From assembly GCA_028284625.1 (NCBI GenBank), contig JANQRH010000016.1, positions 62,001-126,000 on the forward strand: a stretch of DNA of 64,000 bases, written 5' to 3'. Every line of letters begins with the position of its first letter. The first letter of the stretch is position 1. The notes under the pieces are model-generated. The model did no database searches, was not told the origin of the DNA, and was given only the letters and a program-made list of their open reading frames with translations. Of this stretch, positions 1-9,404 are shown in pieces. The DNA comes from Afifellaceae bacterium (GTDB taxonomy: Bacteria; Pseudomonadota; Alphaproteobacteria; Rhizobiales; Afifellaceae). Position numbers and translations under genes: made by a program.

Positions 1-2014
1 CGAGCGCGCGCATGGCGCCCTCAAAGTCCTCCTTCGCGACATGCTCGCGCGCGTGGCCTTCCGCCGCCTGCATCACGTGGAAGAGTGCACGCTCTTCCGG
101 CGCGCCGCGCTCTTCGATCAGATGATGATCGGGCGGATCGGCGAAGGCGCCCTCGCCGTCCTTCTTCTCCTCGTCGCGCAGGATGTTGGCGGCGCGGCGA
201 AAGCCGGTGAGCAGGTTTTGCCCGTCATCAGTATCGAGCAGATTGCCGAGCGCCTCCACGCGGCGGACGATCATCAGGAGGTCGTCCTGAGCTTCTTTTA
301 CCTTCTCGCCCGCGCCTTCGGCGCTCCCCGTCTCACGGGGTAAGGCAAAGACCGCATCGATCAGATCGTGCCGTGCGCCCTCGTCGCGGATATGGACTTT
401 GAGGCGGTCAGCGAAGAAGGCGAGGAGGTCGGCGGCGATGTCTGCCTTTAATGCAAACGCATTGGACAGCGCAATCCGCAGGTCGTTCGTCAGCACGATC
501 CGGATCACACCCAACGCCGCGCGGCGTAGCGCATAAGGGTCCTTGCTGCCCGTCGGCTTCTCATCGATCGCCCAGAAGCCGACAAGCGTATCGAGCTTGT
601 CGGCGAGCGCCACCGCGATGCTCACCGGTTCGCTCGGCACGGCGTCACCCGGCCCCTGCGGCCTGTAATGATCGCGGATGGCGTCCGCGATTTCGGGCGC
701 CTCGTCCTGCGCCAGCGCGTAGTAGCGCCCCATGACGCCCTGTAGCTCGGGGAACTCGCCGACCATCGCGGTGGTGAGATCGGCCTTTGCAAGCCGCGCT
801 GCTTTCTCCGCGGCGTCGGGATCGGCGCCGACCAGCAGCGCCAGTTCACGCGCCAGGTGCGCAACGCGCTCCACGCGCTCCGCCTGGCTGCCGAGCTTTT
901 CGTGAAAGGTCACGCTGTCGAGCTTGGCGCCCCACGCCTCCAGCGGAACCTTGCGGTCCTGCTCCCAGAAGAAACGTGCGTCGGCGAGCCGCGCGGCGAT
1001 CACGCGCTCATTGCCGGCGACGATCGCCTTGCCGCCGTCCGACGCCTCGATGTTGGCGACCAGAATGAATCGGTTGGTCAGCGCGCCGGAGGAATCCTTC
1101 AGCACAAAGCATTTTTGGTTCTGGCGGATGGTGAGGCGGATGACCTCGTCGGGGATGTCGAGGAAGTCGGAATCGAACGCCCCCACCAACACGACCGGCC
1201 ATTCGACCAATCCCGCGACCTCGTCCAGGAGCCCGGGATCGTCCACCACCTCCAGGCCCTGCGCAAAGGCGAGGTTCTTCGCCTCCGTCTCGATGATCGC
1301 CTTGCGCCGTTCGGCATCGAGCACGATTTTGGCGGCCTCAAGCGAGGCGACGTAATCATCGAAGCGGCGGACGGCAATCGGCTCGCCGCCGGCTTGAAAG
1401 CGATGGCCCTCGGTGGTGTTGCCGGCGGTGACGCCGCCGACCTCGAAGGGAACGACGATCGGCTCCTCCGTCTCCGGGCCGAAAGTGCACAGGATCGAAC
1501 GTAGCGGGCGCACCCATCTGAGGCTCGCCGTTCCCTCCGCCGACCCTTCAGCAAACGGCGAGTCCGCAGGCGCGGAGCGCGCGCCCCAGCGCATCGATTT
1601 CGGCCAGGGGAAATCGCGGATCACACCGGGCGCGATCTCCGCAACGATCTCCTCCGCCGCGCGGCCGGGCTTGGTGATCGCCGCGACATAGAAGTCGCCC
1701 TTCTTCGGGTCGGATTGGACTTCGGCATCGTCGATGGAGGCAAGGCCGGCAGCACGCAGAAAACCTTCGATGGCCTTATCCGGTGCGCCGACGCGCGGGC
1801 CCTTGCGTTCCTCGCGCGTATCGGCGGAACGCGCCATGAGCCCATGCACGCTGAGCGCCAACCGCCGCGGCGTAGCGAAGGCGCGGGCGCCCTCATAGGT
1901 CAAGCCGGTGGCGACCAGCCCTTCGGTCACCAGGCGGCGCAGATCGTCCGCCGCCTTGCGCTGCATGCGCGCAGGGATTTCCTCCGACAGGAGTTCCAGA
2001 AGCAGATCGGGCAT
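1..2014 (-). CDS. glyS: Glycyl-tRNA synthetase beta subunit (3' end off window)
   Basis: Beta chain of the alpha2beta2 glycyl-tRNA synthetase, which charges tRNA-Gly in the cytoplasm together with GlyQ. Read on the minus strand from the ATG at 2014-2012, the frame is open to the left edge (about 671 residues seen of a family length near 690-740), so the C-terminus is missing. The N-terminus [17 protein letters not shown] is the classic GlyS start (LLLEI.SEEIPA), and [11 protein letters not shown] and RFFWEQDRK, typical of the family, follow. It lies downstream of DUF2207, lemA, a small gene and glyQ on the same strand, so the two synthetase subunits are separated by three genes but probably still share transcription. 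Identity is secure; only the end is unknown. Confidence 0.96.
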   Translation of the reverse strand, partial: MPDLLLELLSEEIPARMQRKAADDLRRLVTEGLVATGLTYEGARAFATPRRLALSVHGLMARSADTREERKGPRVGAPDKAIEGFLRAAGLASIDDAEVQSDPKKGDFYVAAITKPGRAAEEIVAEIAPGVIRDFPWPKSMRWGARSAPADSPFAEGSAEGTASLRWVRPLRSILCTFGPETEEPIVVPFEVGGVTAGNTTEGHRFQAGGEPIAVRRFDDYVASLEAAKIVLDAERRKAIIETEAKNLAFAQGLEVVDDPGLLDEVAGLVEWPVVLVGAFDSDFLDIPDEVIRLTIRQNQKCFVLKDSSGALTNRFILVANIEASDGGKAIVAGNERVIAARLADARFFWEQDRKVPLEAWGAKLDSVTFHEKLGSQAERVERVAHLARELALLVGADPDAAEKAARLAKADLTTAMVGEFPELQGVMGRYYALAQDEAPEIADAIRDHYRPQGPGDAVPSEPVSIAVALADKLDTLVGFWAIDEKPTGSKDPYALRRAALGVIRIVLTNDLRIALSNAFALKADIAADLLAFFADRLKVHIRDEGARHDLIDAVFALPRETGSAEGAGEKVKEAQDDLLMIVRRVEALGNLLDTDDGQNLLTGFRRAANILRDEEKKDGEGAFADPPDHHLIEERGAPEERALFHVMQAAEGHAREHVAKEDFEGAMRAL

Positions 2015-2062
2015 GGAATCGGCCTTTCGCGCGGGTGGCTTAGCCCAGCGGATGGCGCGTTG

Positions 2063-4111
2063 TCACCAGCCTCCGCCCCCTCCTCCACCTCCGCCGCCGC
2101 CGGAGCCACCTCCGCCGGAGAAGCCCGAGGAGCCGGATGAGGAGCGCGGCATGGCGCTCGCCAGCGCGCCGGTGGCGCTCGACACGGTGGAGGCGATGTT
2201 GCGGCTGAAGTCGCCGCCCGACCAGCCGCGGCCGCGGCTCCAGCGCGGGCGATAATGGTGCATCGGCTCAGGATCGTCGGGATGCGCTCGGGCAAGTGCG
2301 GCGGCAAAGGCGTCGGCCCAGGGCTTCTCCACGTCGAGCGCGACCGCATAGGGCAGCAATGATTCGAAGCGCTCAGTGGTGATCTCCGGCGCGTCGGCGA
2401 TATTCAGGCGGCCGGATTCGGCCGTATCGAGATAAAGGCGCAGGCCTTCAAGCGCGTCCATCACCGGCCGGCCGAGCGCGGTGGGGGCGCGCAGAAGATA
2501 GAAGAAGAGGCCGTTCAGCGCCGGGAAGACGAGTACGAGAAACAGTGTGAAGGGGTTGGCCGCAAGCCCGCCCAGCACCGTGCCGACAAGCGAACCGGCA
2601 CTTGGAAACGCGCCTACGAGCTGCGCGCCAAACGAGACGAGCATAGCGATAGCGGCAATCAACGACATCGCGGCACGGATGACGCCGCCGGCCGACTGAC
2701 CGCTGAGAATCGTCTGCAATATCGGGATGATGAAGAGGCCAAAAAACACCCCAAAGAAAGCGATTGGAAAAAGCACCACGGCGCTTTCCGCCTGCAGGCC
2801 GCCGAATGCAAAGATCGCCAGGAACACGGCGGCCGTCATGATCAGGCCGACGACGAAATAAAGCGTGTTGCGCCGGAAGAACTTGTCGCGGTTCTCCTTG
2901 GTGATCGATTTGCGAAACGCTTCGCCGACGCTTTTGACGGACGTACCGTTCTTGCGGCTGATCTCGGCGCGGCCGCCGCTTCTTTCCACCCAATCGAGGA
3001 TCGCCTGTTCTCCCGGCGGCAACGACGTCGTGTCGGCGGCGCCATCGGAATCGGTGCGCTCTAGGGTCAGCTCACCCTTTTCCTTCTCCTCAAAGAGCAC
3101 GTGGCCACGGACGGCAAGGCTGAGCGCTGCGGCGGTAAAGGCGCGCCAGGAATTGCCGGCAAGACCCCAGCGGTGGATGTAGCGGGCCAGCGCCGGCGAG
3201 ACACCTTCCGGCGGATGGAAAAGCGGGATGATCGTGCCGCCCTTTGGGTCACGCCCCACCGCGTTCCAGGCGGCGACGTAATATCCGAGCACCGCGATGA
3301 AACCGAGAATGCCGATAATCCAGCCGGCATAGTCGCGCAGGAAATAGCGCGTGTTGGCGAGGCCGCTTGGGGCCTCGACCACTCCTTGTGGAATGGCCAC
3401 GACGACGGTGAAGCCTTCACGCGGCGCGAGCCGTTTCGTCGTCTGCGCGGCGAGCACACCGTCAGAGCCGATCGCGCCGGCAAAATCGGTGCCGCGCGCG
3501 CCGAACGGCCCGGTATAGGCAGTCCAGCGGACTGGCGTTGCGCGATCCGGCAGTGTGACGCGGACATATGCACCCTCGATCGGAAAGGCCCAGCTGTTAC
3601 CGGTCACGTTCCAATTGAGTTCCGGTCCGTCTTCGAACCAGCGGAGCTGACGGTCGGTGCGATAGCTGATCGTATAGGTGTAACTGCCGGGGCTGAGGAA
3701 GACGTTCTCCTCGCCGGCATAGATGCGGATCGCCTCGCCCTGCCACTCGGTGAAGTGCGGCTCCGGCGCGCCGTCGCGGGTGACGCCGAGAAGGTCGAAG
3801 CCGACCTGGCGAACCGTGCCATCGGAATCCTCAAAGGTCAGCGGAAAGTCGCGAAAGATGCCGCGCTTTATGAGGTCGCCTTCGGCCCGCACGCGGATCG
3901 TTTCAACGACCGTCAGTGTGCCGTCGCGCGCGACCGTCACATCGGCGGAGAAGCGCTCGATGATCTCCTCCGCAGAGGCCGGCAGGCCTGCAACAGTGAG
4001 GAGGAGGCAGGCGAAAGCGGCAATGAACGCGCGTAACCTCCCCCTTGAGGGGAGGTCGAACCGGGCGAGCAAGGCGAAGCTCGGTTCGGGAGGGGGGAGC
4101 AGCGCAGACAC
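2063..4111 (-). CDS. DUF2207 family membrane protein with Gly-rich tail
   Basis: Predicted envelope protein of unknown biochemical role. It has a hydrophobic signal segment (RAFIAAFACLLLTVAG, ending PASA), a long extracytoplasmic beta-rich domain, a membrane segment around YAGWIIGILGFIAVLGYYVAA, a cytoplasmic part, further hydrophobic segments, and a C-terminus of almost pure glycine ending GGGW, as is usual in this family. It directly follows lemA, a common pairing. The frame stays open upstream to a GTG at 4216, but the GTG at 4111 is preceded by GGGAGGGGGG at good spacing and is preferred (682 residues). That start and its ribosome binding site lie inside an imperfect palindromic repeat (4035-4181), and there is no ATG, GTG or TTG between the repeat and the signal segment. 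Function is not inferable from sequence. Confidence 0.85.
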   Translation of the reverse strand: MSALLPPPEPSFALLARFDLPSRGRLRAFIAAFACLLLTVAGLPASAEEIIERFSADVTVARDGTLTVVETIRVRAEGDLIKRGIFRDFPLTFEDSDGTVRQVGFDLLGVTRDGAPEPHFTEWQGEAIRIYAGEENVFLSPGSYTYTISYRTDRQLRWFEDGPELNWNVTGNSWAFPIEGAYVRVTLPDRATPVRWTAYTGPFGARGTDFAGAIGSDGVLAAQTTKRLAPREGFTVVVAIPQGVVEAPSGLANTRYFLRDYAGWIIGILGFIAVLGYYVAAWNAVGRDPKGGTIIPLFHPPEGVSPALARYIHRWGLAGNSWRAFTAAALSLAVRGHVLFEEKEKGELTLERTDSDGAADTTSLPPGEQAILDWVERSGGRAEISRKNGTSVKSVGEAFRKSITKENRDKFFRRNTLYFVVGLIMTAAVFLAIFAFGGLQAESAVVLFPIAFFGVFFGLFIIPILQTILSGQSAGGVIRAAMSLIAAIAMLVSFGAQLVGAFPSAGSLVGTVLGGLAANPFTLFLVLVFPALNGLFFYLLRAPTALGRPVMDALEGLRLYLDTAESGRLNIADAPEITTERFESLLPYAVALDVEKPWADAFAAALARAHPDDPEPMHHYRPRWSRGRGWSGGDFSRNIASTVSSATGALASAMPRSSSGSSGFSGGGGSGGGGGGGGGGGW

Positions 4112-4181
4112 GTCTTCCCCCCTCCCGGAATTTCCTTCGCCTCCGGCTCGGAAATTCCGACCTCCCCTCAAGGGGGAGGTT
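4035..4181. repeat. Imperfect palindromic repeat at the start of the DUF2207 gene
   Basis: The left arm begins AACCTCCCCCTTGAGGGGAG at 4035 and the right arm ends with its inverse, CTCCCCTCAAGGGGGAGGTT, at 4181. Between them lie a second inverted pair (CCGGGCGAGC / GCTCGG types) and a run of C/G. The same CCTCCCCTTGAGGGGAGG core recurs at about 17660-17677. The element covers the putative translation start of the DUF2207 gene and supplies its Shine-Dalgarno sequence. Confidence 0.75.
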
Positions 4182-4226
4182 GAGCTGCCATCGTCGCCTG
4201 GACCTATCGCTGACACAGCGCAGGCC

Positions 4227-4790
4227 TCAGGTCTGGAACGACACCTTGGGAACGGCGCGGTCGCCGGGGTCTTCGATCTCGAAATATTCGCGCTTCTCGA
4301 AGTTGAACCGTTGGGCGACCAGATTGGAAGGGAAGGCTTCCACCATCGTGTTCATGTTGCGCACCGCGCCGTTGTAATAGCGCCGCGCCATCTGGATCTC
4401 ATTTTCAAGGTTGCCGAGCTCGCGCTGCAATTCCACGAAATTGCTGCTCGCCTTAAGGTCCGGATAAGCCTCCGCCACGGCAAGCAGCCGACCGAGCGCC
4501 ATGGAAAGCGCGCCCTCAATCTTGGCGCGGCCGGCGACATCATCGGGCGAGGCCGCGCGCGCCTGATTGCGTAACTCGGTGACCTCCTCCAAGACGCCTC
4601 GCTCGTGTGACGCGTAGCCCTTCACCGTATCGACGAGGTTGGGGATGAGGTCGGAGCGGCGCTTCAGCTGAACGTCGATGCCGCTCCACGCCTCATGGCT
4701 CATCTGCCGGGTGCTGACGAGCCGGTTGTAGAGATAGACGCCATAGGCCGCGAGCGCCGCGACGATCGCCATGATGATCCATGTTGTCAT
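4227..4790 (-). CDS. lemA: LemA family protein
   Basis: 187-residue protein with one N-terminal membrane anchor (TTWIIMAIVAALAAYGVYLYN) followed by a long helical region, the standard LemA layout with most of the protein outside the membrane. The motifs RRSDLIPNLVDTVKGYASHE, RNQARAAS and ARRYYNGAVRNMN are strongly family-specific. LemA proteins have no settled function; they often sit beside DUF2207/TPM-type membrane proteins with glycine-rich tails, as here (next gene 10-115 bases downstream depending on its start). The ATG at 4790 has GGCGAG just upstream. Confidence 0.95.
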   Translation of the reverse strand: MTTWIIMAIVAALAAYGVYLYNRLVSTRQMSHEAWSGIDVQLKRRSDLIPNLVDTVKGYASHERGVLEEVTELRNQARAASPDDVAGRAKIEGALSMALGRLLAVAEAYPDLKASSNFVELQRELGNLENEIQMARRYYNGAVRNMNTMVEAFPSNLVAQRFNFEKREYFEIEDPGDRAVPKVSFQT

Positions 4791-4884
4791 TCGCTCGCCT
4801 TTCTTCAGCAGCGGCGTCGTCCCGCCGCCTCTTCTCCGTTCTTGCGGCCGAAAGCTGAAAAACCCCTAAGGCGGGAGTAGCGCG

Positions 4885-5379
4885 CTAGCGGTTACCGGCC
4901 TGCGCGGAGCGGTTCTGTGCGCTGCGCTGCGGCGAGGAAAAGGCGAAGTCCACCGCCTCCAGCACCTGCCGCTCGGGCGTTTCCTCGGCGGAGAAGCCGA
5001 CGCGCACATTCATCCCATAGCCGGAGACCAGTTCCTTCAGCCGGTCCTGGAGCCGCTGCATGGCGAACGGCTCCAGCGGGATGGTGATCACCGTCTCCTT
5101 CTGCGACAGCACGAGATCGAGCCGTTTGCGAGCATCGGATTTCACCACCATGGCGCGGGCCGGATAGAGCCGCCGCTCGCCGCTCGCCGTGCGGTAGCTC
5201 ACGTCGCCCATGATGATGACACCTTCGCCCTCCTCACGGCCGGACCGGCCAAGCCGCACATTGAAGGTCCATCCCGTCGCGGAGAAAAGCATGGTGAGCC
5301 GCGGCCGCGCCGCGTCACCCTTTGCCTCGGTACCGTTGTCGCCAGAACCCTCGCGGGTTCCCGCCTCCTCGTCGCTCAT
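4885..5379 (-). CDS. Conserved small protein of unknown function downstream of glyQ
   Basis: 164 residues if started at the ATG 5379-5377, which overlaps the glyQ stop as ATGA; this coupled start is preferred over the longer frame from 5424. The N-terminus is acidic and disordered ([15 protein letters not shown]), followed by a compact region with [22 protein letters not shown], a probable beta-rich domain, and a C-terminus rich in Ser/Gln/Arg. No signal peptide, membrane segment or catalytic motif was recognised. Tight coupling to glyQ suggests joint expression with the glycyl-tRNA synthetase but does not prove related function. Confidence 0.8.
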   Translation of the reverse strand: MSDEEAGTREGSGDNGTEAKGDAARPRLTMLFSATGWTFNVRLGRSGREEGEGVIIMGDVSYRTASGERRLYPARAMVVKSDARKRLDLVLSQKETVITIPLEPFAMQRLQDRLKELVSGYGMNVRVGFSAEETPERQVLEAVDFAFSSPQRSAQNRSAQAGNR

Positions 5380-6335
5380 GCCGCAAATCCCCCGCCTTCC
5401 GTCCGAAGCCAGGCAGCCCCGCAAGATTTTGTCAGATTTCTCACCCGCAGGATATAGCTCTGCCGTTCGGTCACAGAAATGACACCGCGCGCGTCGAGCA
5501 GATTGAACAGATGGCTCGCCTTGATCGCCTGGTCGTAGGCCGGCAGGGCCAGAAGATGCGCCTTCTCATCGCCTTGGGCGGCGCCGGCCTCCAGCAGCGC
5601 CTGACATTCCCGCTCAGCATCCTCAAAGTGCCGCTTCAGCGCCTCCGTATCGGCGTGCTCGAAATTGTAGCGCGAATATTCCTGCTCCGCCTGGAGGAAG
5701 ACGTCGCCATAACTGACTTTGCTTGATCCCTCCAAGCCATTGAAATTAAGGTCATAAACGTCGTCGACGCCCTGCACGTACATGGCCAGGCGCTCAAGCC
5801 CGTAGGTCAGCTCGCCGGAGACCGGCGCGCAGTCGAAGCCCGCGACCTGCTGGAAATAGGTGAACTGCGACACCTCCATGCCGTCGCACCAGCACTCCCA
5901 GCCGAGCCCCCAGGCGCCGAGCGTCGGGCTCTCCCAATCGTCCTCCACGAATCGGATGTCGTGCAGCTTGGCGTCGATGCCAATGGCTGCGAGCGAACCG
6001 AGATAGAGGTCCTGCAGGTCGGGCGGCGACGGCTTCAGGATCACCTGGAACTGATAATAATGCTGCAAGCGATTCGGGTTCTCGCCGTAGCGGCCATCTG
6101 TGGGGCGGCGTGACGGCTGCACGTAAGCGGCGTTCCAGGGTCGGGGGCCGAGCGAGCGTAAAGTCGTGGCCGGATGAAAGGTGCCCGCGCCGACCTCCAT
6201 GTCGTAGGGCTGCAGGATGACGCAGCCATATTCGGCCCAATAGCGCTGCAGCGTCAGGATGAGCCCTTGGAAGGAGCGGCGTGGATCAAGCGGATCCGCC
6301 CCCGCAGCACCGCTTTGCGATGCCGCGTTGGACAC
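5376..6335 (-). CDS. glyQ: Glycyl-tRNA synthetase alpha subunit
   Basis: Catalytic alpha subunit of the tetrameric glycyl-tRNA synthetase; makes glycyl-adenylate with ATP. Diagnostic stretches are [35 protein letters not shown] and [20 protein letters not shown]. The frame is open up to an ATG at 6437, but GlyQ normally begins shortly before [11 protein letters not shown], so the GTG at 6335 is chosen (319 residues). Its stop overlaps the next gene's ATG. It follows ispE on the same strand. An N-terminal extension of about 34 residues would result if the upstream ATG were used. Confidence 0.95.
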   Translation of the reverse strand: MSNAASQSGAAGADPLDPRRSFQGLILTLQRYWAEYGCVILQPYDMEVGAGTFHPATTLRSLGPRPWNAAYVQPSRRPTDGRYGENPNRLQHYYQFQVILKPSPPDLQDLYLGSLAAIGIDAKLHDIRFVEDDWESPTLGAWGLGWECWCDGMEVSQFTYFQQVAGFDCAPVSGELTYGLERLAMYVQGVDDVYDLNFNGLEGSSKVSYGDVFLQAEQEYSRYNFEHADTEALKRHFEDAERECQALLEAGAAQGDEKAHLLALPAYDQAIKASHLFNLLDARGVISVTERQSYILRVRNLTKSCGAAWLRTEGGGFAA

Positions 6336-6488
6336 GCCTTGTTTCGGCGACGGAACGTTGGAAGCGCTCACGCGAAACCCACTTCGAAGTGGCTGGAATC
6401 GCCAAGTTGCGTGCCATGTTCGGGGGTGGAGGGTCAAGGCGGGGATCGGCGGCCGCGGCGCGGCGCCCTCGCGGGAAGTCCGCGGCTT

Positions 6489-7349
6489 CTACTTGGCCGT
6501 CACCGCCCGCACCCACCAATCCGGGTGTGCCGCGCTGAGTTTCGCCGCCGCTGCCTCCGCTTCTTGGCGGTCGCCGTAGAGACCAAAGCAGGCGGAGCCG
6601 GAGCCCGACATCCTAGCAAGGCGGCAGCCTGGCGTGTCACGCAGCGCGTTGAGGACGGCGCCGATCTCCGGCGCAATGGCGCGCGCCGGCTGTTCCAGGT
6701 CGTTGCGGCAGGTGTGGAGCCAATCGGCGACTTCTGCTGGAGAAGCATCTATCGCCGGCAGCTCCGGCAGCGGCGGGTTCTCGCGCGACGGCAGCGCATT
6801 GAAGACCTCAGCGGTCGATACGGTCTTTGCCGGCCAGACCAGCACCATCGGCAGCGCCGGCCAGCCCTCGAGCGTCGTGATCTCATCGCCGACGCCGCGC
6901 GCGCGGAGCGCCCGGCCGGTCAGGCACATCGGCACGTCTGCGCCAAGCAACAGGCCGATGGCGCGCAGCGCATCGGATGCGACAGGCGGAGCAGCGCTGT
7001 CGTTCAAAGCCAGAAGCACGGCCGCAGCATCGGCGGATCCCCCGCCCAGCCCGGCTCCGGCTGGGATGTTCTTCTCCACATGTACCGACACGTCAGGCGG
7101 GCGGCCGCTACGGGCGAAGAACGCCTCCGCCGCACGCCAGGCCAGATCGCTCCGGTCAGCGGGGGCGTGCACGGCGAAGGGCCCGGAAACGGAGACGGAG
7201 AGTTCGCCCGCCGGCGTGATCACAACCCGATCGGCGAGATCGGCGAAGACCGCCACGCTGTCGAGGAGGTGATAGGAATCGGCGCGCCGCCCGACGACAT
7301 GCAGGGCCAGATTGATCTTCGCGTGGGCGCGGCGCTCAAGAGTGGTCAA
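6489..7349 (-). CDS. ispE: 4-diphosphocytidyl-2-C-methyl-D-erythritol kinase
   Basis: GHMP-family kinase of the methylerythritol phosphate pathway: phosphorylates CDP-methylerythritol at the 2-hydroxyl using ATP. The N-terminus HAKINLALHVVGRRADSYH contains the IspE substrate-binding Lys/Asn and the Y-H motif, and the glycine-rich ATP loop is NIPAGAGLGGGSADAAAVL. A C-terminal GHMP motif is seen as ARMSGSGSACFGLY. Length 286 is normal. The gene starts 37 bases after the TPR-LysM gene and precedes glyQ. With ispH (53987-54943) and the polyprenyl synthase at 9405 it makes three isoprenoid genes in the window. Confidence 0.95.
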   Translation of the reverse strand: MTTLERRAHAKINLALHVVGRRADSYHLLDSVAVFADLADRVVITPAGELSVSVSGPFAVHAPADRSDLAWRAAEAFFARSGRPPDVSVHVEKNIPAGAGLGGGSADAAAVLLALNDSAAPPVASDALRAIGLLLGADVPMCLTGRALRARGVGDEITTLEGWPALPMVLVWPAKTVSTAEVFNALPSRENPPLPELPAIDASPAEVADWLHTCRNDLEQPARAIAPEIGAVLNALRDTPGCRLARMSGSGSACFGLYGDRQEAEAAAAKLSAAHPDWWVRAVTAK

Positions 7350-7386
7350 GTTGTGGAGGTCGTCACGTTGGGAGTCGGCTCGCGGG

Positions 7387-9312
7387 TCAGATTTCGCCCG
7401 GGATAACGAGTTGCATGCCGGGCTGGATCACATTCGGATCGCTCAGCTTGTCCTTGTTGGCGTCGAAGATGCGCTCAAATGCATCGCCCGATTCCAGAAG
7501 GTCGGCTGAAATCGTCCACAGCGAATCGCCCGGCTTCACCGTGTAGAGCGTGACCGGCGACCGCATTTCGGCGTCGCCTTCCCCCTTCGCCTCCGCCTCA
7601 GCCTCCGCCTCCGAGGTCTCTGGCTCAACGAGCCGTCCCTCGTTGATCTTGCGAAGGACAAGCGCCAGCTCATCGCCCTCAGCGCCGAAGTCGCGCGCGT
7701 GCCGCCACTGGAACTGCGCCTCCAGCGCGCGACCGACCTGCCAATAGGCGTCGCCGAGATGATCGTTGATGACCGGGTCCTCGGGCCTCAGCGAGACAGC
7801 GCGCTCCAGCTCCTTCACCGCCTCCTCAAAATCGCCGAGCCGATAATGCGCCCAGCCAAGCGAATCGACGATGTATCCATCATTCGGCCTGAGATCGACC
7901 GCCTTGCGGATCATCTCCATCGCCTCTTCCAGGTTGATGCCCATGTCGACCCACGAATAGCCGAGATAGTTGAGCACCAACGGTTGGTCGGGGCTGAGCT
8001 CCAACGCCTTCCGGAAGTCGGCCTCCGCTTTCTCCCACTCTTTGGTGCGCTCATAGGCGATGCCGCGGAAATAGAAGAGGCTCCAATCGGCCGGACCGGG
8101 CTCGGGAACGCGCGCGATCGCTTCGGCATAGACCTCCGCCGCGTCGGCGAAGCGCTCCCGGCCGCGCAACATGTTGCCGTAGGAAATGTAGCTTTGGATG
8201 TCGCCGGGATCGGCGGCGATGGCGGCCTGGAAGGCGGCCTCCGCCTCATCTGTCCGGTCCATCCGGTCAAGCGCCAGCGCCGATCGCAGTTGCGCCAGGG
8301 CGCGGAACGGCGCGTCGGGCGGAATGGCTTCAAAGGCCTCAATCGCGGCCTCGCCCTGGTTGTTGGCGTCGAGGAGGTTGCCCAGCGACAACGCGGCAAG
8401 GCCGCCGGCGATCTCCGAATCGAGATGCAGCGCCAGCCGCAGATAGAGATAGGCCACTTCCGTCCCGCCCTCTTGGCCGACGGCGGCGCCGACGCCGGCA
8501 AGCGCCTCCGCCGCCCCTTGGGCGGGCGTGGTCACCGTGCCGGCGACCTGGCCGGAGCGGACCGATCGCAACGCGGCGATCGCCAAGGCGTTGTCGGGGA
8601 AGCGGCTGAGGAAGTCCTCAAGCGCCGCCTCAGCCTCCTCGCCGCGGCCGGCGATGGCGAGTGCACGCGCATAGGCCTCCGTTATGCGGACCGCATTGGC
8701 GTCCTCTTCGAGCGCTGCCTCCAGCGCATCAAGCGCCTCCGAGGTGCGCCCCGCGGTCAGCGCGATATAGCCGCCGTGTAGAAGCTTGAACGGCTCGTAC
8801 CAGGTTTCGCCCTCCAGGTTGGCAAGATCCTCCAAGGCCTTTTCGACTTCGCCGGTGCCGTATGTCGCCCAGGCCGTCAGAAGTCCGCCGACCAGATTGG
8901 CCAACACGCCGCCGCGGGCTCGGTCGAGGCTCTCGATGGCCTCGTCGTGACGGCCGGAGCGGATGTGCTCGGCCGCGGTGATTAGGCGCGCGACGTGGTT
9001 GTCGGGCGACGTTCCCTGAAGGCGCTCAGCAAAACCGATCGATTCTTCCAAGTCACCTGCCGCGGCGCTTAAGACGACGGCGCGCTCCAGCAGGTAAAGA
9101 TTGTCCGGATCGATTTCCAACGCGTCACGATAGAAGCCGGCGGCGGCGGCCACGTCCTTCTCCACGTCGGCCGTGCGCGCCGCCAGATAGGCGCCGGCGA
9201 GGCTTGACGCGCCCTCCGAGGAGGGTGCGGCTTGGGCCGGGGCGGCGGAGAGAGAGCCCAAGGCTACCGCCAGGACCGCCGCTTGTGTGACGCGTCGTCT
9301 CAGAGACGTCAT
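7387..9312 (-). CDS. Secreted tetratricopeptide-repeat protein with C-terminal LysM
   Basis: 641 residues: an N-terminal signal peptide (RRRVTQAAVLAVALGSLSAA, cleavage near APAQA-AP), then many tetratricopeptide repeats over most of the chain (for example RGIAYERTKEWEKAEADFRK and YIVDSLGWAHYRLGDFEEAV), an Ala/Glu-rich linker near 565-585, and a LysM peptidoglycan-binding domain at about 590-638 (YTVKPGDSLWTISADLL ... GMQLVIPG). TPR proteins upstream of ispE are frequent in alphaproteobacteria; the LysM tail suggests anchoring to peptidoglycan in the periplasm. The ATG at 9312 has GAGGAG upstream. A perfect 11-base direct repeat lies in the leader (9342-9366). Function is unknown beyond scaffolding; I did not find an enzyme domain. 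Confidence 0.85.
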   Translation of the reverse strand: MTSLRRRVTQAAVLAVALGSLSAAPAQAAPSSEGASSLAGAYLAARTADVEKDVAAAAGFYRDALEIDPDNLYLLERAVVLSAAAGDLEESIGFAERLQGTSPDNHVARLITAAEHIRSGRHDEAIESLDRARGGVLANLVGGLLTAWATYGTGEVEKALEDLANLEGETWYEPFKLLHGGYIALTAGRTSEALDALEAALEEDANAVRITEAYARALAIAGRGEEAEAALEDFLSRFPDNALAIAALRSVRSGQVAGTVTTPAQGAAEALAGVGAAVGQEGGTEVAYLYLRLALHLDSEIAGGLAALSLGNLLDANNQGEAAIEAFEAIPPDAPFRALAQLRSALALDRMDRTDEAEAAFQAAIAADPGDIQSYISYGNMLRGRERFADAAEVYAEAIARVPEPGPADWSLFYFRGIAYERTKEWEKAEADFRKALELSPDQPLVLNYLGYSWVDMGINLEEAMEMIRKAVDLRPNDGYIVDSLGWAHYRLGDFEEAVKELERAVSLRPEDPVINDHLGDAYWQVGRALEAQFQWRHARDFGAEGDELALVLRKINEGRLVEPETSEAEAEAEAKGEGDAEMRSPVTLYTVKPGDSLWTISADLLESGDAFERIFDANKDKLSDPNVIQPGMQLVIPGEI

Positions 9313-9341
9313 TCGCTCCTCACCCTCTTAAGGCCAGGAAA

Positions 9342-9366
9342 TGCCTGTACACGCTTGCCTGTACAC
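9342..9366 (-). promoter_or_regulatory. Tandem TGTACA-containing direct repeats upstream of the TPR-LysM gene
   Basis: Two identical copies of TGCCTGTACAC (9342-9352 and 9356-9366) separated by three bases, giving a 14-base period. On the coding strand each reads GTGTACAGGCA and holds the palindrome TGTACA. The pair starts 30 bases upstream of the TPR-LysM ATG, a position suitable for an operator, though no known regulator is assigned. Confidence 0.4.
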
Positions 9367-9404
9367 CGGGGCGGCGAACGCTTCAACGCACCGCCTGCGG
9401 CGTA

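Noticed and set aside
2063-2130. Poly-glycine C-terminus of the DUF2207 protein as a possible assembly or repeat artefact
   Set aside because: Gly-rich tails ending in W are normal for this family, and the frame closes with a proper stop.
3101-4036. 311-residue plus-strand frame antisense to the DUF2207 gene
   Set aside because: Shadow of a real membrane-protein gene; no domain.
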